Positions 1 to 13,400 of a DNA stretch of 64,000 nucleotides are shown one piece after another (the first letter of the stretch is position 1; each line of letters begins with the position of its first letter). Below the pieces are notes generated by a model that saw only the letters and a list, made by a program, of their open reading frames with translations, was not told where the DNA came from and made no database searches. Source of the DNA: Numida meleagris (taxonomy: Eukaryota; Chordata; Aves; Galliformes; Numididae); contig NC_034412.1 of NCBI RefSeq assembly GCF_002078875.1, positions 34,741,530 through 34,805,529 on the forward strand, read 5' to 3'. The translations under genes and the position numbers were made by a program.

Positions 1-3000
1 GAGGTGTGGTAAGCACCAAGGCATCTTCTAGGTGTAAAAAGACCCTGCTCACGTCTCTACAGACCTTTGAAGTATGGCGCAAGCCTAAAAACATTAATAT
101 TGCCACAGGCCATATCCTGCTGAGAAAGAATCCATTTCCTCATCCTTTACAATGATTTGATTTTCAATGGTCCACAGAGAATCTAAGGCTGATAGCTTTT
201 CTCAAGGATGTACAAGACTCCAGAAATGGCTGACAGTGCAGTTAGATTATTCTGACAGATTTCCCCAGTGATCTGAAAAGCTCGTGTCCTCTTTGCAACT
301 GTTTAATTAGCCAGCCCCTGCTCCACACTCCCATTCTGTGCAGGACCAATGTAACAGAATTCATGTCTTTGTAATGCTGGGGATAAACACCCTGATTCCC
401 AAGTGGGGGTCTCAGACCACTCTGCTGCAGCTCATCTGAGTACTCAGCACGGTGCTGGAGTGCACTGCAGGACCTTGGCTATCCCCAGCTGAGCCCACAG
501 TGAAGCCACCTCTGCAGCAACGAGGTCCTTCTCTCGCTGACCTCAGCCAAGTGCTGTGCCCTTCAAGCTGTGCTCAGCAAAGCATGCTTGAGCTCTTGGT
601 CCCCTAAGCATGAGAAGATACGCACTGAAGGAGATAGACTAGCTTTGGGGTTGATCCCAGGAGATGCAGAGCTGATCATATAAATGCTTAGAGCCACAGA
701 GACTCTCAGTGTTTTGTTAAATTGGACGCAGAGTAGTAAAGCATTTTATTCTGCTGCATTTTCACACACAAATATATGCCACACTCCTCTGCTCTGAGAG
801 ATTTCTCTAGCACAGTGTTTTAGTTCTCATGTTCTTAAACAGAGTTTTCCTTAATTTCAGCAAAAAGACTTTGAGAATCCTTCTTCTGCCTCTAGAAAGG
901 GTATTACATAATTTTATTCAAGTTTAAAGGACTACACTGTTCGGTAAATTTAGCTCTTCATATTCTGAAATCACACAGATAAGTCAAGTTACATCATGTG
1001 AATTATGAAGTGATAATGTCTTTAGTTCTGTCCCAATCAGAAGTGTAACTGTTTAAGGCTTGCAATAATCATGTTCAAACATATTCAGATTATAATTACT
1101 TTTCTTCTGATAATGATAGCTTGTCTGATTGGATGATTACCTATTTGACTTTGACAAGTCTCGAAGGTCAGAGAACATAATTACAGACATCTGTTTTCTA
1201 AGAAAAATAAACTCTTGGAAAATAATATTTAAAGTGACATCTGCAAATAAGTGTTTTAGAAGCATGAAAGTCACAGGCAGGCAAATAAAACAACAATAGC
1301 CAATTGTCAAGATACCAGGTTATCACACTTCCTTGTAAATAATGCACTTTTTTTTTTTTTGTTACTTATATAAGCATAGATAACTTGTCTGATCAGAATA
1401 CATTTGAGTAGACATTAAGAATAAAAATAAATGAAGTAAAACAATGCATGTGCTATACATTTTTCAACCACATTTGCAGGCATAATTTGTTTGAAAATAG
1501 AATTGTTTGTTTACTCAGAAGGGCAACAGATTACATACACCACCTCTTGTTATTCCTGAGGAAAGAAGAGGAATACTACTCAAAAGAAATAAGCCAAAGA
1601 ATTTCAGTGTCCTAACATACAATGATTAGAATCAATTCACTTCTTTGATTTGAGGTGTCATGCTCTCCAATGGGAAAAGATGCACTGATTACCAGTTAGC
1701 ACCAAGGCTACTGCCTGCTGAAGCACGAGAAGTTGCTAAACGAACAAAAGTCACACACACAAGCCTTTGGAAGGAGAGGTGAGAAAAGAGCCATAGAACC
1801 TGACACATGGTTCCTAGAAAGCAGAAGTTCTCCACTCCAAAATAAGCTTTTGCTTTGCCTTATATTGTCTGCATTAAGTTACTCCTCTATTGAGTGAGTA
1901 CAAAAATGCCGTCAAACCAAAATTCTCTGCTCAAACTAACAAATTCTTTGTTGCCAATCAACCTATTTCTTCTACATCAACAAAATTCAGTAGTTTGAAT
2001 AGTTTTAGTCCTCAGCAGGCACTCAGACAGACACCTTTACAGAAACATCTGTGGTGATTTCCCTTTGCGTAGCTGATTCTACAGGATGTAGATTTCAGTT
2101 TTTTTGTTTCTTATTTTTAATTTCTAAGTGTAAATAATGACACTTAACTTTACGGATGCTCCCAGTGATGAAGTGCTGCTTAACATCGTTCAAGAAAAAA
2201 AATAAACAGAAATCGCCATAACCTACTAAAGCCAACTGTTGACATTGGACACCTCCTGCTCTTTAGAGCCATAATAAGGTCCGTTTCAATATAGTTATTG
2301 TAAATAATCTGTTAGATTCGGACATTGATCATCCATTTATTTTCATCTGCAACCTTTCTTGTTTTGTGAAACTTCATGCTGAGGTGAAATTCCTAAATTC
2401 TTACGCTTAAAATATGAACAGTGAAAAAAAAATGAGATATCACAGCTTATCTTCCAAACTGGTTTCCAGAGGTAGGCTGAAATCAGGTTAGAATCACTGT
2501 ATCTTGAACAACACAGCCAGCTGGGTTACCTGATTGCAAGGAGATTAGGATCTCACAAAACTGAGAAACATCCATTCCAACAGAGATCAGACAGAGAAGG
2601 AAAATAGACCATTCAAGAGAATGGGAGGAACGCAAAGGCCTTGCACGGTGAAAATGCACTGAGGAGCATTCTGTCTTACTCAGGATAGAATGCAGAAGAT
2701 AACAAGGAAAGCTACTGTCAATATGAACTGAGGATGCAGGCAGCTGGCCTCAAAAGGCTCGCAGCTTTGGAAAAGTAGCTAGATGGCTTTATATTCTGTA
2801 CACTGAAATTATAAAAACAAAAGATCAATAACCTGAAAGTGTGCAACTGATTTCCAAAAGAAGAACCACACAGCTCAGTTTAGTTTTAAAGCACCAAGAA
2901 AAGCCATAATCTGAAAATAAGCAAAGAAAAAATGGGCACGTAGGTGGCTTTTTAAAAACTTTACATTTCTTGAAAATCTGAAGGTCTAAAAATCTTTCGG

Positions 3001-6000
3001 TAAAGTATGACCTACAGTATTGTGTTATAGCCCTCAAAATTTTAAGACACATGTTTTTTTTTGTTTTTAATAAAAGACTAAAATCTTTTAATAAAAGATT
3101 TCGCATCAAGGAAATGAAATGTTGAAGAAAAGTGCACTCGAGTGTTGTTAATACATAATAATGAAACTTAAATATTCTCTTGCAAGTGGATTTTTTTAAA
3201 TACAAATGCAAATGAGTATTTGATAACATTTAGTTGCTTTTCCTGTTTCTGTACTTACACGAGAACAAATGGAGACGAGCAATGGGACAGATTAACCCCA
3301 ACTCAAATTGGTATTGTACAAATGTAGAACAACAAACAGTTCTCCAGAGAGGTCTAAACAGATGTGCCAGACAGATGACAGGAGAAAGCATATTCCCAAA
3401 TCACAGAAAGGGAAAAGAGGACACGATACATTAATGACCTTGCCCAAACTCATGCTAAACACTTTCTTCTTTTTTTTTTTTTTTACTCAGAGCTGCAGTT
3501 TGAATCAGCCTTCCGATTTTCTGATCTCTTAGTCTCTAGGAAGTATTCCTCTTCTCCTCTTTCCAGAACAGGATCAAAACAAAACCAATTGATCAAAATA
3601 AACAACAAAGAATATTACTTTTGCCACCATAACTCTATTATGGCAAGACAACAATGACGCGCAATGCAGCCAGCAGTAGGAAAATGCTATAGTTTACATC
3701 AGCAGAGGTGCTAAATTTATATCGAATATCTTTGTACGCAGTAACACTTCTCATTGTATTTGCCAACTTTCTGATCTAATCAGCCTTCCTTTAGGTAGAT
3801 CAAAACTTCAAGGTAGGTTTCAAAAGCATCTAAGGAGCTGGCAGACTCAGGGGAAAAATCATGGGCTATTCCTCACCTGGCAGGATGAGGGCAGGACTGG
3901 GAAACTGCTCCTCTCATTTGTTACAGGACCAGGAGCACAACAAACCAAAGAACAACCATTCTTGAGCTGTGCTTCACAGCAAAGGAAGCAAATCTGATGT
4001 TTCAGGGTGCATCCTGTATTTTTTGGCACAAGTATTGTCTTAAATTAAGTGGAACACAACTGAAAAGAAAGACAGAAGTGATCCCTCAAGAAGTGTGCAA
4101 CTTTCCAAGTATTCAGATCTTGCTTCTCTCTTCAATCACCTCCACCCAGCAGCATGGTCTTCAAGCTCCTTTTACTGCTTTGTCTACATAAATTAAGGCC
4201 TGGAAACTGAAGAGTTAAAAATGGCTCCACATATGCTTATGTGAACCAGAACCATTGTAAACAAATGTATATACCCCACTTGAGAAGAGAACAGGTGCTG
4301 CTCCTCTCTCAGAATTGCTTTGCTGCAGAAGATGGGAGACTAGGTTACCTCACCAGCTCCTTTGGAGATTAACAGAACAGGAAACAATCTACCAGAGGGC
4401 AGGCTGAAAATACAGAGACTTTCAAGTAAAGCTTAGGAGGTCATATGACCTCCTCCCTGCCTTAAACAGGTGTGAAAGCAAAACATCTTTTTACATTATT
4501 AGTCTTATCACTGTTCAGCCAAGCAGTGCAAGACACAGATAGAAAGAATTCAGCTGACATATTCATGCTTACAGTAGGTTACCAGCTGTAACTGTGTCCC
4601 TCAGCATGCATGTGCACTTAAAAACAAAAAGCTGAGGAGCATTTCAGCAAAGCAGCATACTGATATGTTTGTTTCTTCTTTGTTCTACTTCTCAAATGTC
4701 CCACTGTGCAAAACATTCCATCATTCCAGCCGTGACATGAAGTAACACATAGAAAATACATCCAGAGATCCATATCGTATCACAGAGACACATCACAGTC
4801 ATTATTTTGTCACTGTAAGTGTTGATAGATGATTGGTACTGAAAAAATACCAAAACAGAACAACCATTGCACCTCTTCAAATCACATGTCAATACTAACG
4901 ATCAAGAAGTCACTTTCTAATGAGTTTAATGTATTTTAGAGCAAGAAGCCTCATCTTGTCTTGAAGTGGACTTGGAGCTGGCTTTTCAGTTCAAAGGGGA
5001 AAGGAGTTAATTTACAACCAAGCTGTATTTTTAGAGCTTAGAGCAGGCAGTGAAAAGGAGACTCCTGAACAAATCCTTGCTCCCACAGTAGACGTCCTTA
5101 GTAGTAACTTCACAAAGAGGAAACAGCAATTCAGGTACACTTTGACATTGCTATTCCTAATGAAGATTTTACTGAAATATGAAACCCTATTACAAAATGA
5201 CCCAATCATAACTTAGGAATTAAATCTTACTGGGATCTCTCACGTAGTGTTGGAACTATGGATAGAATAATGAACCACCCACAAAGCAATGGATATTAAC
5301 CAACCAAACATGATTGCATCTGATGAATGTTTAAAAGTTTTCTTCCAAAAGCTATCTAGGCTGTACTCTTCAATTCCATAAGCTAATATGTTTTAGCAAC
5401 TGATGCTAGAAATGATAAAAGTCAGCAAAGTTAAACCTGCCCCAGGAAAATGGGAAATTTGCCCTGAAAGGACACAGGACTACCAGTCTCAGTGATACTT
5501 CTAGACTATCTCCTACAAAAAGGATTTTAAGATATCAGGAGTGATACAGAGTGCCAAAGAAGACACAAAAACCTCAATGCCGGGCAAACATCACAGCTGA
5601 CTTCTGTCCATCACTGCAGCACAGTAACTCAGCAGAACACAATTCACATCACTGCTTTCCGCCCCTAATGCCTCTGTGACTCACGGCCCATCGCCCCATC
5701 TATTCCTCCTTTGGCTTACACCACTCAGTGCTCTTGAGAACAGAATGAGCCACATAATCATAACTATTGCTTCCTTGTGCAACAAACCTTCCTTCCTCTT
5801 CTATTTTAAGTTCTTAAATAGCCAAATCAATCTATCCCGAAAGGTTCCCAAGTCTAAAACCTCATTCCATGTAACTGCAGCTTTTGTAAATTGAGAACTT
5901 GCTTTCAGCATCAACCAAGTGAAAGGAGTAGCTATCAGAACACCATCTTGCTTTGAGCAGCCAGCAGCTTTCCCTCACATTAACTCCCAGAAAGACTTCA

Positions 6001-9000
6001 TGGGGAAGTACTCCAAGAAAGTTCTCTGAGCTACGAATCTGCCTTCACACAAACTACTCTTTTTGTTACAAAGAAGAGATTGTTCAGAGAATGTAGGAGA
6101 AAGGTCCCCAGCAACAGAACATGGTAATGGCCCACCAAAGATTCCACTTTTCGATAGAACTGTAAAGTATAGTTACCTAGATGGAATTGTAAATCTTTTG
6201 TACCATATAAATTAATTTACAGTAAAGCTTTATCCTAGGAACTGTTCTCAGACAGCAGCAAATTCTGTGGTCACTTGTCTGTCAGATTCCGTCTGTAGCC
6301 TTAACTATAAGGAAAAGCTTAAGAGAATCATCTGCTGTAAGGATGGGCACGCAACACAGATGCAGAGTTACAGTACTAAAGCTGCTGATTTGAGAAGCAG
6401 TGAAACAGGGAAGAAAAAGACCAGCGATGACCTTATAATCAGATTTACACATAGATCCTGGCTGCAGTATGCTGTCATAGAAAAACAGTGCTTTGAAAAC
6501 CCTTGTTGCAGTTTACTGCTTACCTCTTTCGTCTGTCATTTCGCCCTTCCTCCCACTTCCTCTCCAGCTGTTTGATACTGTTCTAATAAACAGCTGCTTG
6601 AGACAGATGACCTTTACTTTCCATTAGAAGTCAATTTGTTCAGCACAAGCTGACTACCTGTATAACATATCTAGAGACATGACTTTTCCACCCGCACAGC
6701 TAACAGTTCTTATCTTGATTACCACAACATACTTCTCCTTGGCCTTGACAGATGCAATCCTGTCTTACTTCATTCAAAATATCATGGCAAAGATGATTGT
6801 TCCTGGCTCATTCCTTTGACCAGGCCATCTCTCTCCCAGTAGTTTTCAAAGAGCAACTGCTTCTCGGCAAACACATCCTGCCCATTCTGACTCCCGAGGT
6901 GTCCCAGACCTCTCCCTCCTCCTCTTCATGCTCTGCTGAGGTGCTCCACTCTGCTCACATGGAGCTGCAGGCCTGGCTTTCACATTCCTTCTCCCACGCT
7001 CCCCTGGTGACTGGGAGATCTTCAAGGGTAGCTGCAACATATTGGCAGCATTACCCTATTGTCTTCCTTTGCAGTTCCCTTCAGAATGCTCTCCCCTTTG
7101 ATGCCCTAAAGAAAAGCTTTGACAATAGTTGAGTATCACTGCATCGAAAATGTCGCCTGGCATATCACCTTCGCTATCCCATTGTTTCCTCATGCATCCT
7201 CCTCCTTTTAGTTGGTCTGAATTGCAACCTCATTGGAGCAGTGATCTTTTTGTTCTGTATTTGTACAACATCAAACACTGAAAACCCCATCTGCGGCTAA
7301 AGGGACAGGTACACACGTAAATATAGGCAAAAATGAATCCACAGAAGTTCACAGGTTCTTTGGGAATATACTGTAGGTCAGGACCTGAGGAGCTGCCAGT
7401 AAGCTCAAGTTTTACTTGTAAGGTGTACTACCTTTATAGTATACTACACGCATAATTGTGTTGGCACACTTTGGCATTTCTAAAGGACTTCATAATATTC
7501 CTGGGTAGCATTTCTGGCAAAATGTTAAAGACATTTCGGCAAAACCTAAACATATTTTGGAGTTAAAAATCAGGAGAAAATCCCCCAGTGCACTGTCAGA
7601 GCTGCTGGAACAGTTGTAAGAAAGGACCTCACAAACTACTACACTCCATTTCAAATCCAGAGGTAAACTTTACTGTGAAAGCAACTGTGGTGCTAGGAGC
7701 CTTGTAGAAAAAATGTTTTTTAATGGTCCCATGAGTTGAAATATTTGAGATGAAGAGCTCACCTGTCCATCTGTAGAACTCTTTGTTCTGTGTTAATTTA
7801 GTAGATTCAGTTATGCAACACGGTCCAAAACTCTCGAAAAGCACATTTCCTAGCATTATATCCAGCCTGGTTCTGTGAGTTTCCAGTGATGGAGCAGGTA
7901 TACATATTTGTTAAAACCTGACTGCAGTTGTTCTGTAGCCAAAGTAGCCTGATCTGAATTAAGTTTTACTCCTTTAAATTTCATCCCTTTGATTCCAGCA
8001 TACCACTCCACATACCCAACCTCCATCCTTGCTACCTACCTAGTCCAAATATCCAGAAGCATGTGGCTTTGTTGATGTAAAACCATAAAACCCTTCTAAT
8101 CTCTCCTCATAAATAATATTTCTTCTGAAAATGTATTTTAATGGACATCACACAGACTAGAACATGGGGAAATGTCCTAGTCATGAAGCATTCCCAGTTC
8201 CGCTTCCAGACTTCAGCGCAGGAAGGTATTCTCAGTCCCTCTTTCTGGTAACAGTACCAGTTTGTTTTGCAAAGCACCTCGTACTAAATGACAACACTTG
8301 AATAAATCTGAATAAATTTGAATAAATTTCAGGTATGGGAAAACATCATTGATATCAATTCTGCTTCTCTTTTTTTGTAATTTTTAACTGAAGGTTGGGC
8401 ACTTTATTAGAAAAATATCAAAATTAAAAGTTATAAATACAGTGCCAGAACTTGGCTGCTTTTTTAAAAACATTCATGCTGAATTTGCTTCTCATTATTA
8501 TTTCCATGATTCTACTCAAAAGTCCAGCCTGGTAAGGCTGATTTTTTACAAAGAATTAATGATCAACACTTGTCTTAGAAAAGAAAAAAACATGATGAAT
8601 GATTACACCTTCTTGCATGCTTCTAGTCTCTTTAAATTTTATACAACTTTTCAATATCTTCAATTCTTTATTATTTGTTTTTCCTTTCTGCTACAAGAAG
8701 AAACTAGTTATTTACATTCATGGACAAAGGCTTAGTAGCTATTATCTACTAAGGCATATTCATTCAGGAATCGATTCAAAGTCAACTGAAAACATTTCTC
8801 AATAAGCTTTGGAAGACCTAGAAATCACAGAAGGCATTCCAAAACTCTGCAAATTCATGTACCTTCCTTTCAAATTCCTTGCCAGTTTCAGCAGTCTTCT
8901 TTCTTTTGTATATGAAATACTGCAGGGCTTTCCAAAATACATCATGACTGTTCTCCTTACCTCTCCCTAGTCTTCCTGGATTCCTGTTTCTTCAAATACC

Positions 9001-10261
9001 TTGGCATTGCCTGTCATTATGCAACAGAACAAACAGAAGTACCAGACATTCTGGAGAATGCCCTCCTCTGACCAAGCTACTGTGCTGAGTAAGGAGGGGT
9101 GCCTCTCTAACAGCAGTCCATCAGTCAGGTTACTGAGCTCTGCTCTACGCACATCCTCAACAGATGCAAAGTTAACTTCATCATTCTACTGTTTTGTCAG
9201 GAAAGGAAGGAAACTGTAAAAAGCATTATTTTAATTATACTGCCAAATTACATGTAATACTTTGCTAGTGAAATTGCATTCAATAAAATTGCCAACATAC
9301 AGAAATGAAAGTGCGTGCTCTCCTAAAAAGAGGTCACAGGAAAACTACTTGAAAACCATGGCATTTAAGGGATTTGTGCATTAATTATCCCCATATTTAG
9401 TGAGTGCCCACATGCTCGAGCTACTGGAAAATAACTGCAAGAATTGCCTCAAGTCTGTGCCACACTAAGAGTCTGTACACAGTGACCCGATATGACTGAA
9501 CGGTTATGACCTATGTTCAAATATAACAATGCTATTCTGAATATGGATACAAAAAGAATGAATTGTAGGATATTGAATATTTTGCCTCAATATACATACT
9601 GAGACACAAAGAAGGGGAAGGAAAGCATATGCATCTCCAAGACTGTGAATAATTGCTGCTCTTGACACAATTCAATACTAGCTGAACTACAGCAAGAAAA
9701 TTGCTCAGCTTTCTGTGTTCTATCATCATTATATTAATATCATCTATGCTTTGGCTTAGCTACAACAAGTGCATGGATTGCTATTATTTATTCATCTATC
9801 CCAAGGCCTAATTTGTCAAGCCTGTGCGTAGAGATGACAATTGCTTTATTTACCTACATTGCTCGAAACTGATTCAAATTAGAGATCTGTGTTGTGGGTA
9901 ATAAATCCACAGAATAAAAGTGCTAAAATTAAATAGGGGCAGACAACAACAAATAGCAGACATAGAAATACTGAGGTTTGACTTCTTTGACTCTGCATGA
10001 GTAAGAATTCTTTGCTGAGATTTACTACTATGCCACTCCTTGAACCAAGCAAACGTTTCCTTTATAACCAAGAACTTTCACTAGGCTGTGTAGTTCCACT
10101 TTCTATTCTACTCTGAAATACATTCTTTTAAAAATCAATCAAACAAAACTGTTTTAACAATACTTAGAAAATTTTACATAAATATGAGGTATATTACACC
10201 AGGGTGAAAAGCGGCTGAACTACACTTGAAGTCTGCCAACCGGTCCTTAATAGCTGATTGC
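1..10261. other. Intergenic region, no supported gene
   Basis: About 10 kb of AT-rich sequence upstream of SCOC. All open frames are short (largest 134 codons at 2825-3229, minus) and low in complexity, and none resembles a known protein or is flanked by convincing splice sites. I see only a T-rich run near 3466-3484, a short A/T-rich triplication at 8297-8332, and no RNA gene. Distant regulatory elements could be present but cannot be recognised from one sequence. Confidence 0.7.
8297..8332. repeat. Short tandem repeat, three imperfect TGAATAAAT units
   Basis: Three successive 11-base units built on TGAATAAAT follow one another directly. This is a minor simple repeat; the AATAAA strings inside it are part of the repeat and need not be poly(A) signals. 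Confidence 0.7.
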
Positions 10262-10440
10262 TGAATCACAGAATGGCTTGTGTTGAAAGGGACCTTGAGG
10301 CCTGTCCAGTTTCACCCCCGTGCCGTGGTTAGGGCTGCCTCCCACCAGCTCAGGCTGCCCAGGGCCCCATCCAACCTGGCCTTGAGTGCCTCCAGAGATG
10401 GGGCACTGCAGCTGCACTGGGTGACCTGTGCCATGCTCTC
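10262..10440 (-). mobile_element. CR1 LINE 3'-end fragment
   Basis: Read on the minus strand this matches the 3' end of avian CR1: the stretch for 'ccccatctctggaggc' and 'aaggccaggttggatggg', then a terminal 'caagccattctgtgattc'. It is 5' truncated, as most CR1 copies are. It is intergenic and the only recognised copy in this window on the minus strand. Confidence 0.9.
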
Positions 10441-13400
10441 TGCTGACCTAAGCAAAGACTGTTAGAGTAAGTTCAGTTTACCGGAGATAAAAATTAAAAA
10501 AGTAAGTGGAAGAGTCTCTCAATTAAGGCTTCTTTTCCAAATGAACTTCCCTTTTTTAAAAAGTGAAAACATCGCCCTCCTTTGGATCAGACATCAACAC
10601 TCTTCAGTTAGGTTAGAATACAGCAGGAAAATCTCTGCTCCTGCAAGAGTGAAGTGGCAGAAAAATATTGCATCCTTTAGCTGATTCCTATGTAAGGTCT
10701 ACCTTGCAAAAGATCTTACCAACTATGCACTGCATTTTGTTCTAATCCATCAGAGCCCAATCGTAGTATAGTTTAAGCAAAAGGTGAAAGAGCACTCTGG
10801 TTTACTTTTTTAAGCTACCTAGAACCATTTTAATTACCCTCACAAAGTTGTAGATATACCGGAAGAGAACAGTAAGTAGCATAATAGGACAGTACAGAAT
10901 TCTTGACTGCTGTTTATTTCTAGATGTAAATAAGTACAGCTTATGTAAGGTGTAAAAATCAGGTGAAAGATGGTAGCTAGATAAACCATAATAAATCAGA
11001 TTAGAAGTCAGAGGACCAACAGTGATCAATACTCAGCAAAAAGCACATGGTTTAAAATCTTATCTAAAAGGTATCATCCTCAGGGGGAAAAAAATGCATG
11101 CCAGGTTTGCCATGAACCTGTAGATGGAAGTATTCGTTGAATTCAAAACTATACAGTAGTATTTGGAATTGGCTCCAATTTGAAAGACTGCGAGCACATT
11201 TCTAGACATTTTTGAATGTTACAAAATTACTTGGCAACGTCTTCTCTACTCTCAGTGGAGAGGATAACACGCACACAAAGCAACGGACTTTAGAAAACAT
11301 GTAGGTAGCACTCTCAGCCAATTAAGTAAAATATCTGTAGAGATTTGGTTTCCATATACATGCAAAGCATACAACACACAGAGCATAAATAATTAGCATA
11401 AATGAATGTCAAACTCATCACTGAAGACTAGCCGTGGATTTGGAACACTGCTGAAGTGTAGGAATACCATTCCATGAGGAACAAACACGAGGAAAGGGAC
11501 TGAAGTCTATTGGGAAAGTCAAAGATAAAGGGGACTTTCTGTGAAAAAAAATGTTAAGAGAAAAAATGTGTTTCTTTTTCCCTTTGTCAGGCAAAGACAC
11601 TCTCTGACAGTTTGATCTGACTAATGAGAAAAAAGTGCTGTTAGAGTCGCATTCTGAGAGGCTGCTTAGTTTTTGCACAACTATTCCGCAGGGTTTGTCA
11701 AAGAAAAAAGTCGAGAAAGCACAGCAAATTCTGGCTCTTCATACATGGGCTGGATGTAGAGAGCTAATAAGCTTTCCTTACAAAGAATCCACAGAGCATA
11801 GGAAAGCTGTTTATTCATTAATTTCTTACACATGCAGACTCTGTCTTCACCTTCTGTCTAAAACTGTTCTGCTGGATGCCACCTCTAAAGTTACTGCATT
11901 CATTACTAAAGGACAAAACTCGTAATAAAATTATAAAGCAATTCTTTACCTTCCACTACAAAGATGACATTTCATGCTAAGTTCAGTGTAATTTCCCTAA
12001 ATATACAGCTAAACTCCCCCATCCATCCCCCAGGAGCAAGTACCAGACTCCTGCCTTGTATTTATGATCAAAGAGCAGGGAGCTGTGAACCACGGCACAA
12101 AGGTGAGCTACTGCCCATCAAATGATAATATTTTGCCCCTGTGGGAAGCAGACTACTATACTGTGTCTGCCAGAACTCGGCAGGAGACAGGACTTGCAGT
12201 AAGTGGCTGATGACAGAAACAGGGTCAGGTAAAGAGGGCTGAGAGGGAAAGAAAAGGTAAAGGTACACAGAAAGAGGGATAAAGCAGAAGCACAGGTAGG
12301 GGTAAGTGTGGAACTGGGATACAGCACAGTACAGTGTGGAAGAGCATGAGGCAAGAAAGGGAGATACAGATGTTAGTGGTTTGCTTTAATCTACAGAAAT
12401 ATTCTTCCATAAGACACACTAATCTTCCATAAGACACACAAACCAGGGGTGGTTAGGGCTGCCCTGCGTTTGGCTAGGTACAAAATCCTTCTGTGTTTGA
12501 TCCTGTGAAACTGTATGAAGGGCCTGATTCCTCTCAGTGGCTAAAACTGCATCTCCTCGCGTGAAAAAGAGGAAACCCAACACCATGAGAAGATAACAGA
12601 TGTATTGTTGCCATTTTGCCTGGCTGTTGACTGAGAGAGAACAGCTTTCAGATCCATCCCACACTGCACACAAACTTCAGCTAGGACACAGAACAAGCAA
12701 GACTTTTTGTGCTGCTGCTGCCTCACCTGGTCAATTTTTGGGGCCATGCCAGATAATTCCATCACTAGATTCACAATACCTCTGAGCAACTTTTTCATCT
12801 CTTGGCTTCTGGTGATTTTTTTTTTTTCATAACAAGACACTCACATACAACATCTACTTACTCTTGCATGGGCCTTGCAGCTGGCTCTCACTAAACGGCA
12901 CATCATCACAACTCTTACAGTTTCATCATGGACTGCATTAATATAATGGTACATTTCTTCCAATCTTGAACTGATACACTTTCATTATGTCTTAGCTTTG
13001 ACTCTCTATAAAGAAAGATTTCCTTAGGCCTGAATAGATCTTAGGAGCACTCATGTTCATGGCCAAAGAATGCAGAGGTGAATAAAACAATCCCAATATT
13101 TATCATTTTTTGAAGCAAAATCATTCAAGAATAGCATGTTTGAATCTTTGGGTTTGGCAATACTATCACTATAATTTAGCTGGCTTTGACATTGAGTTTG
13201 TTCATACACACCATTTTCTCCTTCACCCTCCTACTTTTCCAGCTTTTTCTCTTATGTGTTCAGTTTCTTCCAGGGTTCCCAGGAGCCTTTCCTTTAAAGT
13301 TTTGATCCTAATCACAAGTTTCAAATTTTTTTTTTTTTTGAATGAAAAATGTCTTTTCAAGGAAACACCAACTACTGGAAGACTTACAATAAACTAAGAT

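Noticed and set aside
2825..3229. 134-codon open frame, minus strand
   Set aside because: Cys/Phe/Leu-rich peptide of the kind AT-rich DNA produces; no domain or exon borders.
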